Below are positions 1 through 9,290 of a stretch of DNA of 64,000 nucleotides, in pieces (positions within the stretch are counted from its first letter, which is position 1; every line of letters begins with the position of its first letter). The position numbers and the translations under genes were made by a program. The DNA is from Sphingomonas sp. S2M10. Its GTDB lineage: Bacteria > Pseudomonadota > Alphaproteobacteria > Sphingomonadales > Sphingomonadaceae. The stretch lies in assembly GCF_012650175.1 (NCBI RefSeq), contig NZ_JAAILI010000008.1, positions 1 to 64,000 of the forward strand, in the 5' to 3' direction. The notes under the pieces are model-generated. The model was given only the letters and a program-made list of their open reading frames with translations, ran no database searches and was not told the DNA's origin.

Positions 1-74
1 CTCCAAGCGATGTCCCCCACCCCAACCCCTCCCCTGAAGGGGAGGGGCTTGGCAGGCTCAGCCGCCAGTCCTTC
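1..74. repeat. Intergenic palindrome downstream of dnaB
   Basis: Non-coding stretch up to the dnaB stop codon. It contains a perfect 9-bp hairpin, CCCCTCCCC (26-34) and GGGGAGGGG (39-47) with a TGAA loop. It resembles the arms of the dispersed palindromic elements seen at 3191, 38750, 46778 and 60641. It could also act as the dnaB terminator, but no T-run follows on either strand. Confidence 0.5.
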
Positions 75-1571
75 TCAATACCCCTCCGGCGCCAGATCGC
101 TGAACTTGGTGAACTGCCGGTCGAAGCGCATGTGCACCGACCCCGTGGCACCATGGCGCTGCTTGGCGATGATCACCGTCGCCTTGTTGGCCACTTCCAA
201 CTGGCGCGCCTGCCATTCCTCATAGGCCATGCGCTCCTCGGCAGTCTCGGTGCCGTCGGGGATCTTCGTGGGCGCCTTGAAGTCGTGATAATATTCGTCG
301 CGATACACGAACAGCACGATATCGGCGTCCTGCTCGATCGAGCCGGATTCGCGAAGGTCGGAGAGCTGCGGGCGCTTGTCCTCGCGGCTTTCCACCGCGC
401 GGCTCAGCTGGGAGAGGGCCAGCACCGGCACATGTAGCTCCTTGGCCAGCGTCTTGAGGCCGCGCGAAATCTCCGAGATTTCCTGCACGCGCCCGTCGCC
501 CGAGGCCTTGGCCGAGCCGGTGAGCAGCTGGAGATAGTCGACGATCACCATGCCGATCTTGTGCTGGCGCTTGAGCCGCCGCGCGCGGGTGCGCAGCGCC
601 GCGATGGTGAGGCCCGGCGTGTCGTCGATGTACAAGGGCAGCCGCTCCAGATCGCCCGCGGCGCGCGCGAACTTCTGGAACTCGGCGTTGCTCAGCTGGC
701 CGGTACGCAGCTTTTCCGAGACGACCTCGGCCTGTTCGGAGAGGATACGCATCGCCAGCTGGTCGGCCGACATTTCGAGGCTGAAGAACGCCACCGGCGC
801 GCCGATCGACTTCTCTTCGGCGATGCCCGCGTCGAGATCGTCCATGTAGCGCTTGGCGGCGTTGAACGCGATGTTGGTGGCGAGCGAGGTCTTGCCCATG
901 CCGGGGCGGCCGGCGAGGATCAGCAGGTCCGATCGGTTGAAACCGCCGGTCGAGGCGTTGAGGTCGCTGAGCCCCGTGGTGATGCCCGAGATGCCGCCGC
1001 CCGAGTTCATCGCCTTTTCGGCCTGCTTCACCGCCAGCGTCGCGGCGCGGGTGAAGGACTTCACCCCGGCTTCCGAATCGCCCTGCTCGGCGACCTGGTA
1101 GAGGCGAAGTTCGGCCTGCTCGATCTGCTTGGAGGGGTTGATGTCCTGGCTGGTGTCGAGCGCACCCTCCACCATGCCGCGGCCCACATCCACCAGCGCG
1201 CGGAGCTGGGCGAGATCGTAGATCTGGTCGGCGAAGGAGCGCGCGCCGATCAGGCTGGCCGGGTTGCCGGTCAGCTGGGCGAGATAGGCCGGGCCGCCCA
1301 GCTCCTTCATCGCCGGATCGTTGGCGAACAGCGGGCGCAGCGTCACCGGGGTGGCGAGGCGGTTGTCGCCGACCAGTTGGGCGATCTGCTCATAGATGCG
1401 GCCGTGCAGCGGCTCGAAGAAATGCTCGGGGCGCAGCTTCTGGAGCACGTCCTCGGCGACTCGGTTGTCGATCATCATCGCGCCGAGCAGGGCTGCCTCG
1501 GCTTCGACATTTTGCGGGAGACTCAGGCCCTCTTGGGGCTCGGGTGCAGGAAAGGGGATCGGCTGTGCCAT
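75..1571 (-). CDS. dnaB: Replicative DNA helicase DnaB
   Basis: Hexameric 5'-3' helicase of the replisome, 498 aa. The N-terminal primase-interacting domain (from PQNVEAEAALLGAMM) is followed by the RecA-like motor with Walker A GRPGMGKTS and Walker B VIVDYLQLL, then the conserved SQLSRAVE...RPQLSDLRESGSIEQDAD region. The start is placed at 1571 because GGGAGGG lies just upstream and the family N-terminus begins there; an in-frame extension to 1697 has no family similarity. It is divergent from the UPF0262 gene with an 82-bp spacer. A C-terminal KQRHGATG motif supports a full-length protein. Confidence 0.96.
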   Translation of the reverse strand: MAQPIPFPAPEPQEGLSLPQNVEAEAALLGAMMIDNRVAEDVLQKLRPEHFFEPLHGRIYEQIAQLVGDNRLATPVTLRPLFANDPAMKELGGPAYLAQLTGNPASLIGARSFADQIYDLAQLRALVDVGRGMVEGALDTSQDINPSKQIEQAELRLYQVAEQGDSEAGVKSFTRAATLAVKQAEKAMNSGGGISGITTGLSDLNASTGGFNRSDLLILAGRPGMGKTSLATNIAFNAAKRYMDDLDAGIAEEKSIGAPVAFFSLEMSADQLAMRILSEQAEVVSEKLRTGQLSNAEFQKFARAAGDLERLPLYIDDTPGLTIAALRTRARRLKRQHKIGMVIVDYLQLLTGSAKASGDGRVQEISEISRGLKTLAKELHVPVLALSQLSRAVESREDKRPQLSDLRESGSIEQDADIVLFVYRDEYYHDFKAPTKIPDGTETAEERMAYEEWQARQLEVANKATVIIAKQRHGATGSVHMRFDRQFTKFSDLAPEGY

Positions 1572-1653
1572 CCCTCCCTCATCGGCCAATGCGGAGGGTA
1601 CGGCAACCGGCATGGCTTGTGGAAAACGGGGAATGCTTCCAAAGCTGGGACCT

Positions 1654-2136
1654 ATGGCCGATCCGCGGATCATCGACGTGACCCTCGACGAGCGCACGAT
1701 CCTGTGGCGCTCGGCGGATATCGAGCAGGAACGGCGGATCGCGATCTACGATCTGCTCGAGGACAACCACTTCGCCCCCCAGCGCGCGCAGGCCGATGGC
1801 TATGCCGGGCCGTACAAGCTGCATATCAGCGTGGAGGAAGGCCGGCTGGCCTTGGCGATCAAGCGAGCGGACGATACGCCGCTGGAGACGATCATACTCG
1901 GCCTCGCCCGCTTCCGCCGGCCGATCCGCGACTATTTCGCGATCTGCGACAGCTATTACCAGGCGATCCGCGCCGCCACGCCCGCGCAGATCGAAACGGT
2001 CGACATGGCGCGTCGGGGCATCCACAACGACAGCGCCGAGCTGTTGCGGACGGCGCTGGAGGGCAAGATCGACGTCGATTTCGACACCGCGCGGCGGCTG
2101 TTCACGCTGATCTGCGTGCTCCACATCAAGGGATGA
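1654..2136 (+). CDS. UPF0262 family protein
   Basis: Small alphaproteobacterial protein of unknown function, 160 aa, recognised by its characteristic N-terminus ([20 protein letters not shown]) and the region [19 protein letters not shown]. No signal peptide or membrane segment is visible, so it is probably cytoplasmic. The ATG at 1654 fits the family start; longer in-frame extension antisense to dnaB is not supported. It heads a tight rightward group with cdd (5-bp gap) and dcd, which hints at shared transcription, but no function can be deduced from that. Confidence 0.88.
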   Translation: MADPRIIDVTLDERTILWRSADIEQERRIAIYDLLEDNHFAPQRAQADGYAGPYKLHISVEEGRLALAIKRADDTPLETIILGLARFRRPIRDYFAICDSYYQAIRAATPAQIETVDMARRGIHNDSAELLRTALEGKIDVDFDTARRLFTLICVLHIKG

Positions 2137-2141
2137 CTTTC

Positions 2142-2591
2142 ATGACAACCGACACCAGCGCGCTGATCGCCGCCGCGCGTGCCGCCGCGCGCAACGCGCA
2201 TGCGCCCTATTCCAACTTCGGCGTGGGCGCCGCGGTGCTGCTGACCGACGGCACGGTGGTGACCGGCGCCAATTTCGAGAATGCCAGCTATGGCCTGTCG
2301 CTCTGCGCCGAGACGGTGGCGCTGGCGACGGTCTCGGCGCAGGGGCGCTTGCGCGACGTGGCGGAGATCGCGGTGATCGGCGGACCGATCGGGCCGGACG
2401 GCGCACCGACGGGCACCGCGCCGGTCAGCCCCTGCGGGCGCTGCCGGCAAGTGATCAACGAGGCGGCACAGCTGGGAAAACGCGACCTGCCCGTCCATTG
2501 CGGCGCGGCCGAGGGGGATGCGGTGGCCAGCTACCGCTTGTCCGAGCTGCTGCCCCACGCCTTCGGGCCGGGGGATCTGGGGATCGCTTGA
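2142..2591 (+). CDS. cdd: Cytidine deaminase
   Basis: Zinc enzyme converting (deoxy)cytidine to (deoxy)uridine in pyrimidine salvage; 149 aa, the size of the short tetrameric class. Signature residues are visible: [10 protein letters not shown], the zinc/catalytic CAE (in CAETVAL) and PCGRCRQ. The ATG at 2142 is preferred because AAGGG at 2128-2132 lies 9 nt upstream; an in-frame ATG at 2133 would overlap the UPF0262 stop as ATGA but sits too close to that Shine-Dalgarno. It is followed 32 bp later by dcd, so two cytosine-nucleotide deaminases are adjacent. Confidence 0.93.
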   Translation: MTTDTSALIAAARAAARNAHAPYSNFGVGAAVLLTDGTVVTGANFENASYGLSLCAETVALATVSAQGRLRDVAEIAVIGGPIGPDGAPTGTAPVSPCGRCRQVINEAAQLGKRDLPVHCGAAEGDAVASYRLSELLPHAFGPGDLGIA

Positions 2592-2623
2592 CGCCGCGCC
2601 CCCTCCCCCGCACTACCCGCGCC

Positions 2624-3178
2624 ATGTCCATTCTTTCCGATCGCTGGATTCGCGAGCAGGCGCTCAACCACCGCATGATCGAGCCCTTTGTCGAGAGCCA
2701 GCGGCGCGAGGGGTGCATCAGCTACGGCCTTTCCTCCTATGGCTATGACGCGCGCGTGGCCGACGAGTTCAAGATCTTCACCAATGTCGACAGCGCGGTG
2801 GTGGATCCGAAGAATTTCGACGCCAACAGCTTCGTCGACCGCAAGACCGATGTCTGCGTGATCCCGCCGAACAGCTTCGCGCTCGCGCGGACGGTGGAGT
2901 ATTTCCGGGTGCCGCGCGATACGCTGGTGATCTGCCTCGGCAAGTCGACCTATGCGCGCTGCGGGATCATCGTCAACGTGACGCCGCTCGAGCCCGAATG
3001 GGAAGGCCATGTGACGCTGGAGTTCTCCAACACCACGCCGCTCCCGGCCAAGATCTACGCCAATGAAGGCGCCTGCCAGTTCCTGTTCCTCAAGGGCGAG
3101 CAGCCGTGTGAAACGAGCTATGCCGACCGTGCCGGCAAATATATGGGCCAGCGCGGGGTGACGCTGCCGCGGCTTTGA
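2624..3178 (+). CDS. dcd: dCTP deaminase
   Basis: Deaminates dCTP to dUTP, feeding thymidylate synthesis; 184 aa, the normal family length. Conserved stretches include [15 protein letters not shown], the [20 protein letters not shown] core with the catalytic glutamate region, and the C-terminal [14 protein letters not shown] lid. The start ATG at 2624 gives the typical [14 protein letters not shown]-terminus. It lies downstream of cdd in the same direction and ends just before a palindromic element (3191-3341) that separates it from the convergent asd. Confidence 0.96.
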   Translation: MSILSDRWIREQALNHRMIEPFVESQRREGCISYGLSSYGYDARVADEFKIFTNVDSAVVDPKNFDANSFVDRKTDVCVIPPNSFALARTVEYFRVPRDTLVICLGKSTYARCGIIVNVTPLEPEWEGHVTLEFSNTTPLPAKIYANEGACQFLFLKGEQPCETSYADRAGKYMGQRGVTLPRL

Positions 3179-3190
3179 ATGCATCGAAAT

Positions 3191-3341
3191 AGCGTTTCCT
3201 CCCTCGGCGAAGCCGGGGGAGGGGGACCGCCGCCGAAGGCGGTGGTGAAGGGGCTTGCTGCGACTTCGGCCGTGTTCCCCCTACACCACTCGGCTGCGCC
3301 GAGCGGTCCCCCTCCCCCGCTTGCGCGAGGGAGGAGACGCT
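3191..3341. repeat. Long imperfect palindromic element (MITE/REP-like)
   Basis: Bounded by a 16-bp inverted repeat with one mismatch (AGCGTTTCCTCCCTCG at 3191-3206 and its near complement at 3326-3341). Inner arms also pair (GAGGGGGACCGC against GCGGTCCCCCTC), and it contains the core GGGGGACCGCCGCCG...GGCGGTGGTG at 3221-3247 that recurs at 38771 and 60661. It sits between the convergent genes dcd and asd and may double as a bidirectional terminator. No open reading frame of note. Confidence 0.7.
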
Positions 3342-3359
3342 TTCGGATTGGCGCCTAGC

Positions 3360-4385
3360 TTACGCCTTCTGCAGATGCCGCCGCCCGAGCAGTTCCGCGA
3401 TCTGCACCGCGTTCAGCGCCGCGCCCTTCCGAAGATTGTCCGACACGCACCAGAGCGACAGGCCGTTCTCCACGGTCGAATCCTCGCGCACGCGGCTGAC
3501 ATAGGTCGCATATTCGCCGACGCACTCGATCGGCGTCACGTACCCGCCATTCTCGCGCTTATCGACGAGCATGATCCCCGGCGCCTCGCGCAGGATCTTC
3601 TGCGCGTCCTCGGCCGAGAGCTCGTTCTCGAACTCGATGTTGATCGCTTCCGAATGGCCGACGAACACCGGCACCCGCACGCAGGTGGCGGTCACCTTGA
3701 CCTTGGGATCGAGGATCTTCTTGGTCTCGGCGACCATCTTGAACTCTTCCTTGGTCGAACCGTCGTCGAGGAAGCTGTCGATGTGCGGGATCACGTTGAA
3801 CGCGATCTGCTTGGTGAACTTGGCCGGCTCCACCTGGTCGCCGACGAAGATCGCGCGGCTCTGGTTGAAAAGCTCGTCCATGCCTGCCTTGCCCGCGCCC
3901 GACACCGACTGGTAGGTCGCGACCACCACGCGATTGATCTTGGCGGCATCGTGCAGCGGCTTGAGCGCCACCACCATCTGCGCGGTCGAGCAGTTCGGGT
4001 TGGCGATGATGTTGCGCGCCTTGTAGCCGTCGATCGCCTCGGGGTTCACCTCCGGCACGATCAGCGGCACGTCCGGATCCATGCGGTAGAGCGAGGCATT
4101 GTCGATTACCGTGCAGCCCGCGGCCGCGAACTTCGGTGCATAGATCGCGCTGCCTTCGGAGCCGATCGCGAACAGCGCGATGTCCCAGCCGGTGGGATCG
4201 AAATGCTCGATATTCTGGACCTTGTACTGTTTGCCGGTCTCGCCGAAGTCCACCATGTCGCCGGTCGAACGCGACGACGCCAGCACGGCGAGATCGTCGA
4301 TCGGAAATTCCCGCTCGGCCAAGATGTTGAGCATTTCGCGACCGACATTGCCGGTGGCGCCTGCGACGACGACACGGTAACCCAT
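3360..4385 (-). CDS. asd: Aspartate-semialdehyde dehydrogenase
   Basis: NADPH-dependent reduction of aspartyl phosphate to aspartate semialdehyde for lysine, threonine, methionine and diaminopimelate synthesis. 341 aa. It has the N-terminal nucleotide-binding GATGNVGREML, the active-site cysteine in NPNCSTAQ, and the GHSEAINIEFE substrate region. The start at 4385 (MGYRVVVAGATG) is preferred over 4406 because AGAGG lies 5 nt upstream. It appears monocistronic; the element at 3191-3341 lies downstream. Confidence 0.96.
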   Translation of the reverse strand: MGYRVVVAGATGNVGREMLNILAEREFPIDDLAVLASSRSTGDMVDFGETGKQYKVQNIEHFDPTGWDIALFAIGSEGSAIYAPKFAAAGCTVIDNASLYRMDPDVPLIVPEVNPEAIDGYKARNIIANPNCSTAQMVVALKPLHDAAKINRVVVATYQSVSGAGKAGMDELFNQSRAIFVGDQVEPAKFTKQIAFNVIPHIDSFLDDGSTKEEFKMVAETKKILDPKVKVTATCVRVPVFVGHSEAINIEFENELSAEDAQKILREAPGIMLVDKRENGGYVTPIECVGEYATYVSRVREDSTVENGLSLWCVSDNLRKGAALNAVQIAELLGRRHLQKA

Positions 4386-4731
4386 TTGTACCTCTTTCTT
4401 GCCCACGCCGGAGAAGGCGGCGCGAAGGCTCTGTAGTGGGGATGGAGGATGGAATGCACCAGCATTCCGCTGCTTCGCTGCATAAAGCGCAGCTATCGCG
4501 CCCGGATTACGGGCGCGGGATAATTCGCGTGGATGTGGCGCGTTTTCGAAGCATGGGAAGCGCGACTAGCAGAAACAATGCTGCGTTGCGAGCCTGATTC
4601 TGCGCAACATGATGCCGCGGCGCGTGTCGTAGATGGCGCTGCGGCCATAGACATTCAGGCTCGCCCTCGTCAGTCCGACAAGGGCGAGCCTTTGGTTGCT
4701 GCGATCAGCAGGACGTACGAAACAGGCGATC
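4386..4731. other. Non-coding spacer between asd and the chemoreceptor
   Basis: No convincing coding sequence in 346 bp. It must hold the asd promoter on its left side, though no clear -35/-10 pair was recognised, and a perfect inverted repeat at 4657-4691 near the 3' end of the leftward chemoreceptor gene. Confidence 0.5.
4657..4691 (-). terminator. Stem-loop downstream of chemoreceptor gene
   Basis: Perfect 11-bp stem AGGCTCGCCCT (4657-4667) with its complement at 4681-4691 and a 13-nt loop, 40 bp beyond the chemoreceptor stop. No T-run follows on the minus strand, so intrinsic termination is only plausible. Confidence 0.4.
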
Positions 4732-6594
4732 TCAGAAGCTCGCCCATTCCTCCACCGCTGCACTCGTCTGCTTCACGGCGGTAACGGTCGCGACGTGCGG
4801 GGCATTCGACGCGACCGGCATCGCATGCACCTTCGACCGCACCGGCTTGCGGTGGCTGCGGTCGCCCGCGTTGAAGCGCGAGGCCTGCTCGGTCAGCGCG
4901 TTGACTTCCGAGCTCAGATTGCGGGCGGCAGCCGAGGTCTGCTCCACCATCGCCGCGTTCTGCTGCGTGGTCTGGTCGATGCTGTTCACGGCCGTCGCCA
5001 CCTGGGTGACGGCGGTGGCCTGGACCTGATTGTCCTGGGCCATGGTCTCGAGCAGCGAGTGGACCTCGTTCACATCGCCGACGATCGCGCCGAGCGCGCT
5101 ATCCACGCGGCGCACCATGTCGACCGCGGCGTTGATGTCTGTCTGCGTGGCGGTCAGCTGGTCGCGGGCGCGGCCGGCTTCTTCTTCCGCGCGCATCGCC
5201 AGGGCAGAGACGAGATCGGCGACGACCGCGAAGCCACGGCCTGCCTCCCCTGCCCGGCCGGCTTCCACCGCCGCGTTCATCGCCAGAACGCGGGTCTGGA
5301 AGGCGATCTTGTCGAGCCCCTCGATGACGTTGTCGATGCCCTTGGCGCTTTCCGAAACGCGGCTCATCGCCTGCATCGCCTCGTCGGCGACGCTGCGGCC
5401 GGAGTCGACCACGCCGATGGCACCGGTGGCGCGCTCGACGGTCTTGGTCGCAGCCGTCGCGGTCGCCTTGATGCGCTGGTCCATCTGGCTGACGGCGGCC
5501 GAGGTCTCCTCCAGGCTGGCGGCGGCGCCCTCGGTGCGGCGGGCAAGATCCTCGCTGGCCTGGGCGATCTCGGCCGAGCCGGTCGAGATCGTCTCGGCGC
5601 TCTCGATCACCGCCGTGATCAGTTCGCGGAGCGCGGAAACGGCCGCGTTGAAGTTCTGCTTCAGCCCGTCATATTCGGTGTCGAAGCGGGTCTCGATGGT
5701 CGCGGTGAGATCACCACCGGCCAGCTTGCCCAACCGGTCCTCCAGCGTTTCCACCACGAGCGCCTGCGCAGCGTCCGCACGCTTCTTGGCTTCGGCGAGC
5801 TCCTCCTGTCGCAGCGCCGCTTCCTTGAAGATGAGGACCGACTTGGCCATGCCGCCCACTTCATCCGAACGCTCGGTGCCCGGGATGGCGACATGGTTCT
5901 CGCCGCCGGCCAGGGCGCGCATCGCATCCTGCAGCCGGGTGAGCGGCCCCGCGATCTGCGCGCGGGTGACGAAGACGGCGAGGCCCATCGCGCCGATGAT
6001 TGCAACCACCGCAACGCCCAGAAGCATCATCCCCGCACTGGCCGCGGAGGCGCTCATGGCATCGGACTGCTTCATGCCTTCCGCGACACGGCGATCATTG
6101 TAGGTCCTGCTTTTCGTGGTGAGCTGATCCGCCAGGCCGTCGGCCTTGGCGAGTTGTGCCTGCGCAGCTGCATTGTTGTTGGCAAGGCCCATCTCGATGG
6201 CCGGCCCCAGCAGCGCATGCAGCTCGTCCAGCACCGCTTCGATCGCCTGGACGTCGGCGGTGCTATCCTTTTCCTGCGCCATGACTTCGCCCAGATACTG
6301 CTTGGCCTGCTTGTAGGCCTCGATCTCATCCGCTGCGGCCTTCTTCGCCTGGGGCGAGTTGCCGTCATAGGCGAGCGTCTTGTAGCCCGAATACATCATC
6401 GCGTAGCCAAGGCGATTGACGCGGATCAGCTTCGCTGTGTCCGGCAGCTTGACGTTGGTCAGCTCCGAATAACCCGTGTCGATCGTCTTCATGACGCTGC
6501 CGCCATACCAGGCAACGCCAAGCGTAACGATGCCAAGCAAGCCAAGCATCATCATGATCTTGAACTGGATTTTGAGATTGGCCAGGAATTGCAC
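4732..6594 (-). CDS. Methyl-accepting chemotaxis protein
   Basis: Transmembrane chemoreceptor signalling through CheA/CheW; 620 aa. It has TM1 at about 11-31, a periplasmic helical sensor region of about 150 residues, TM2 at about 186-209, HAMP at about 210-260, a second HAMP-like stretch (KLAGGDLTATI), and a signalling domain. The hairpin tip reads IAFQTRVLAMNAAVEAGRAG, with Arg where most receptors have Asn. It ends EWASF, fitting the xWxxF methyltransferase/demethylase-tethering pentapeptide. The start is GTG at 6594 with AGGAGG 8 nt upstream. No che genes adjoin, so it is an orphan receptor; the ligand is unknown. Confidence 0.93.
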   Translation of the reverse strand: MQFLANLKIQFKIMMMLGLLGIVTLGVAWYGGSVMKTIDTGYSELTNVKLPDTAKLIRVNRLGYAMMYSGYKTLAYDGNSPQAKKAAADEIEAYKQAKQYLGEVMAQEKDSTADVQAIEAVLDELHALLGPAIEMGLANNNAAAQAQLAKADGLADQLTTKSRTYNDRRVAEGMKQSDAMSASAASAGMMLLGVAVVAIIGAMGLAVFVTRAQIAGPLTRLQDAMRALAGGENHVAIPGTERSDEVGGMAKSVLIFKEAALRQEELAEAKKRADAAQALVVETLEDRLGKLAGGDLTATIETRFDTEYDGLKQNFNAAVSALRELITAVIESAETISTGSAEIAQASEDLARRTEGAAASLEETSAAVSQMDQRIKATATAATKTVERATGAIGVVDSGRSVADEAMQAMSRVSESAKGIDNVIEGLDKIAFQTRVLAMNAAVEAGRAGEAGRGFAVVADLVSALAMRAEEEAGRARDQLTATQTDINAAVDMVRRVDSALGAIVGDVNEVHSLLETMAQDNQVQATAVTQVATAVNSIDQTTQQNAAMVEQTSAAARNLSSEVNALTEQASRFNAGDRSHRKPVRSKVHAMPVASNAPHVATVTAVKQTSAAVEEWASF

Positions 6595-6658
6595 GCTCAG
6601 TTCCTCCTAGGCACCCCCAGAAGGGGCGCAGATCTCCCACCAGCGCATTATAGAAAGA

Positions 6659-6686
6659 GGGCGTGTCGCACTGCGGCGACACGCCC
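6659..6686 (-). terminator. Rho-independent terminator of the DPP-IV gene
   Basis: Perfect 11-bp stem GGGCGTGTCGC (6659-6669) with its complement at 6676-6686 and a 6-nt loop. On the minus strand it is followed by TCTTTCTATAAT, and it lies 38 bp past the DPP-IV stop. The TATAAT just beyond could serve as a -10 for the chemoreceptor gene. Confidence 0.7.
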
Positions 6687-6723
6687 CCGGGTATTCTACG
6701 TATCCGGTTGAGGTCGTAGGTCT

Positions 6724-8955
6724 TTACTTGGTCAAGGCGCGATCAAGGAAACCGAGAATGGTATTCCACAAATGCTCGCTGATACCGGGTCCGCCAACCC
6801 GGTGCGTCTGGCCCGGATAGAGCATCATCTCGAACGGCACCTTCTGCTGCTGGAGCGCGGCGTACATCGCGGTGCCATTCTCCAGCACGACATTGTCGTC
6901 GGACATGCCGTGGATCATCAGCAGCGGATCCGTGATCTTCGCCGCCTCGCCAAGCGTACTGGACGCCTTGTAGGCTGCCGGCACCTTGCGTGGATCGCCC
7001 ATGTAGCGCTCGGTATAATGGGTGTCGTACAATTCCCACCGGGTCACCGGCGCGCCGGAGACGCCCGCGGCAAAGATGCCCGGCGCGGCTTCCAGCATCT
7101 TCAGCGTCATGTAGCCGCCATAGGACCAGCCATAGGTGGCGATCCGCTTCGGATCGACGAAGGGCAGAGTCTTCAGATAGGCCGCACCCGCAAGCTGATC
7201 CTGCACCTCCACGCTGCCCATCGCCTGCCAGATCGCGCTTTCGAAGGCAACGCCGCGATTGGCCGAGCCGCGATTGTCGATCTGGAACCAGATATAGCCG
7301 TGCTGCACCAGATATTGCTGGAGCGAACCACCCCAGGCGCGGCTCACCGTCTGGACGTGCGGGCCGCCATAATGCTGGAAGAACACCGGGTAGCGCTTGC
7401 CGGGCTCCAGTCTGGGCGTGATCATCTCCCAGTGAAGGTCGGTACCATCCGGGCCCTTGATCGTGCCGAACGTCCGCTCGCGATGCGCCGGGAGATAGGG
7501 CCGGTATGGGTGCTTCGGATCGCTGACGGCGTTTTCCTGCACCCAGGCGATGCGCTTGCCATTGGCATCGGCGAGATACACCTGGCGCGGCTGGTTCGGA
7601 TTCGACCGACTGACGATCGCGCGGGTGCCGCTGGCGTCCATGCTCGCCGCATTCCACCAGCCCCGCTCGGTCAGCCGGGTGATCGCGGCGGGCTTGCGGT
7701 AATCCACCCAGTAGAGATGCCGCTCGAGCACATCGTCCTTGTTGCCCTGGAAGTAGAGGCGGCCCTGTTTCTGGTCGACGCTGATCCCGTCGGGCGCGAC
7801 TTCCCACGGGCCCTTGGTGAGCTGGGTGAACGTGCCCGCCTGCCAGCGATAGAGATGGCCATGGCCATCGCGTTCCGACCACCAGATCAGGCTCCCGTCC
7901 TCGAGCGGCTTGAGCCCGTAGCTGAGGTTGATCCAGCTTTTCGGTGCGGCCGTTTCGCTGAACAGCAGGCGCGCAGCACCGGTGGCGGGGTCGACGGCGA
8001 GCAGGTCCAACTGTGTCTGCGCCCGGTTCTCGCGCTGGACGTAGAGCGTCTTGCCGTCCGGCGCCCAGTCGACGCGTGCAAGATAGATGTCGCGATCGGG
8101 CCCGAGATCGACCTTCACCCGCTTCTGGCCGGTCGGATCGAGCACATACAGCTCGACCAGCGCATTGGGCGTGCCGGCCTTGGGATAGCGCTGCTGGACG
8201 ATGCTGGTCCCTTCCGCGCCGATCGCGGCACGCGTGACGATGCCGACCGGTGCCGCATCGAACCTCTCGACGGCGACATAGGCGTCGTTCGGCGCCCACC
8301 AATAGCCGTCGCTTCGCGCCATTTCCTCCTGCGCGACGAACTCGGCCTCGCCCCAGTGCACCGTGCCGGCACCATCGGGCGTCACCTGCACCGTCTTGCC
8401 GCGGGCCAGATCCATCACGATCAGATTCTGATCCTGCACATAGCTGGCGAACTTGCCCGCCGGGCTCAGCGCCGCGTTGAGCTTCGCCCCCGCCGCGGCG
8501 GGAAGCTTGTCGATCTCGCCGGTCAGTCGCGCCCGGAACAGCTCGCCGTCGAGCGGCACCAGGATCGATTGCCCGTCGGGCGCCCAGTCATAGCTGACGA
8601 TGCCTTTGGTGCCGCCGATGCGCGCCCGCTCGCGCTGCATCTTCTCGGCTTCCGACAGTTCCGCCCCAGACCCCAGCTTCTTGGAATCGACCAGCATGCG
8701 CCACTGGCCGCTGGCGGTATCCAGCGCCCACAGGTCATAGCGTTCGCGATCCTCGTCGCGGTTGCGCAGCAACGTCAGATATCTGCCGTCGGGCGACAGC
8801 TGCACCGCCCGGGGCGCGGGGCCGTCCAGCGAGGGGCTGCCGAAGACCCGCTGCAGCGTCAGCGGCTGCGTGGTCTGCGCGTGGGCCGTGCCTTCAGCCA
8901 TGCCTACCCCCATCGCGATCGCCGCTCCGGCAACGCCCAGCATCCATTTGCGCAT
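6724..8955 (-). CDS. Secreted dipeptidyl-peptidase IV (S9B family)
   Basis: Serine exopeptidase removing X-Pro or X-Ala dipeptides from N-termini; probably periplasmic. 743 aa with a signal peptide (MRKWMLGVAGAAIAMG...AHAQ). The N-terminal beta-propeller carries the double-glutamate motif EEMARSDGYWW that anchors the substrate amino terminus and marks DPP-IV. The C-terminal alpha/beta-hydrolase has Ser611 in GWSYGGY, Asp686 in SDDNV and His718 in QTHRV, spaced as in DPP-IV. The start at 8955 begins the signal peptide; the upstream extension to 9081 is not signal-like. Monocistronic. Confidence 0.94.
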   Translation of the reverse strand: MRKWMLGVAGAAIAMGVGMAEGTAHAQTTQPLTLQRVFGSPSLDGPAPRAVQLSPDGRYLTLLRNRDEDRERYDLWALDTASGQWRMLVDSKKLGSGAELSEAEKMQRERARIGGTKGIVSYDWAPDGQSILVPLDGELFRARLTGEIDKLPAAAGAKLNAALSPAGKFASYVQDQNLIVMDLARGKTVQVTPDGAGTVHWGEAEFVAQEEMARSDGYWWAPNDAYVAVERFDAAPVGIVTRAAIGAEGTSIVQQRYPKAGTPNALVELYVLDPTGQKRVKVDLGPDRDIYLARVDWAPDGKTLYVQRENRAQTQLDLLAVDPATGAARLLFSETAAPKSWINLSYGLKPLEDGSLIWWSERDGHGHLYRWQAGTFTQLTKGPWEVAPDGISVDQKQGRLYFQGNKDDVLERHLYWVDYRKPAAITRLTERGWWNAASMDASGTRAIVSRSNPNQPRQVYLADANGKRIAWVQENAVSDPKHPYRPYLPAHRERTFGTIKGPDGTDLHWEMITPRLEPGKRYPVFFQHYGGPHVQTVSRAWGGSLQQYLVQHGYIWFQIDNRGSANRGVAFESAIWQAMGSVEVQDQLAGAAYLKTLPFVDPKRIATYGWSYGGYMTLKMLEAAPGIFAAGVSGAPVTRWELYDTHYTERYMGDPRKVPAAYKASSTLGEAAKITDPLLMIHGMSDDNVVLENGTAMYAALQQQKVPFEMMLYPGQTHRVGGPGISEHLWNTILGFLDRALTK

Positions 8956-9290
8956 CCAACACTCCGCCAAGCCGGCACCCAGTGGCCGGTCGCGATGGTT
9001 TATCGTCGCGGCCCGGCGCGTAAAGGCCCCACCCGCACCGGCGAAGGGTTCCACCCCACACATTGCCCGGTCGTCTTCCAATGCGACCGCACCGAGGCCA
9101 GATGCTGACGCAAGTTATTTATATGGCTCGGAAAAGCAGAGTTGAGTCAAAGACCTTCATGAACCCGAATAAACCGCCTCGACGCGAGACGAAATTATGT
9201 TAATATGGCATTCACGTAAGTTACCGAAAAGACCGCGCCGGCGCCGGAGCCTTGAAATGGCTGTGCGCCACCGGTCAGGAGAAGTACCGC
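8956..9290. other. Divergent non-coding spacer
   Basis: 335 bp between the DPP-IV start and a small rightward gene. It is more AT-rich than its surroundings around 9100-9220 (for example GTTATTTATATGG and TATGTTAATATGG), consistent with promoters in both directions, but no consensus pair could be assigned with confidence. Confidence 0.4.

Noticed and set aside
4696..6711. 671-codon open frame antisense to the chemoreceptor
   Set aside because: Shadow frame of a clear chemoreceptor gene; no ribosome binding site or recognisable domain.
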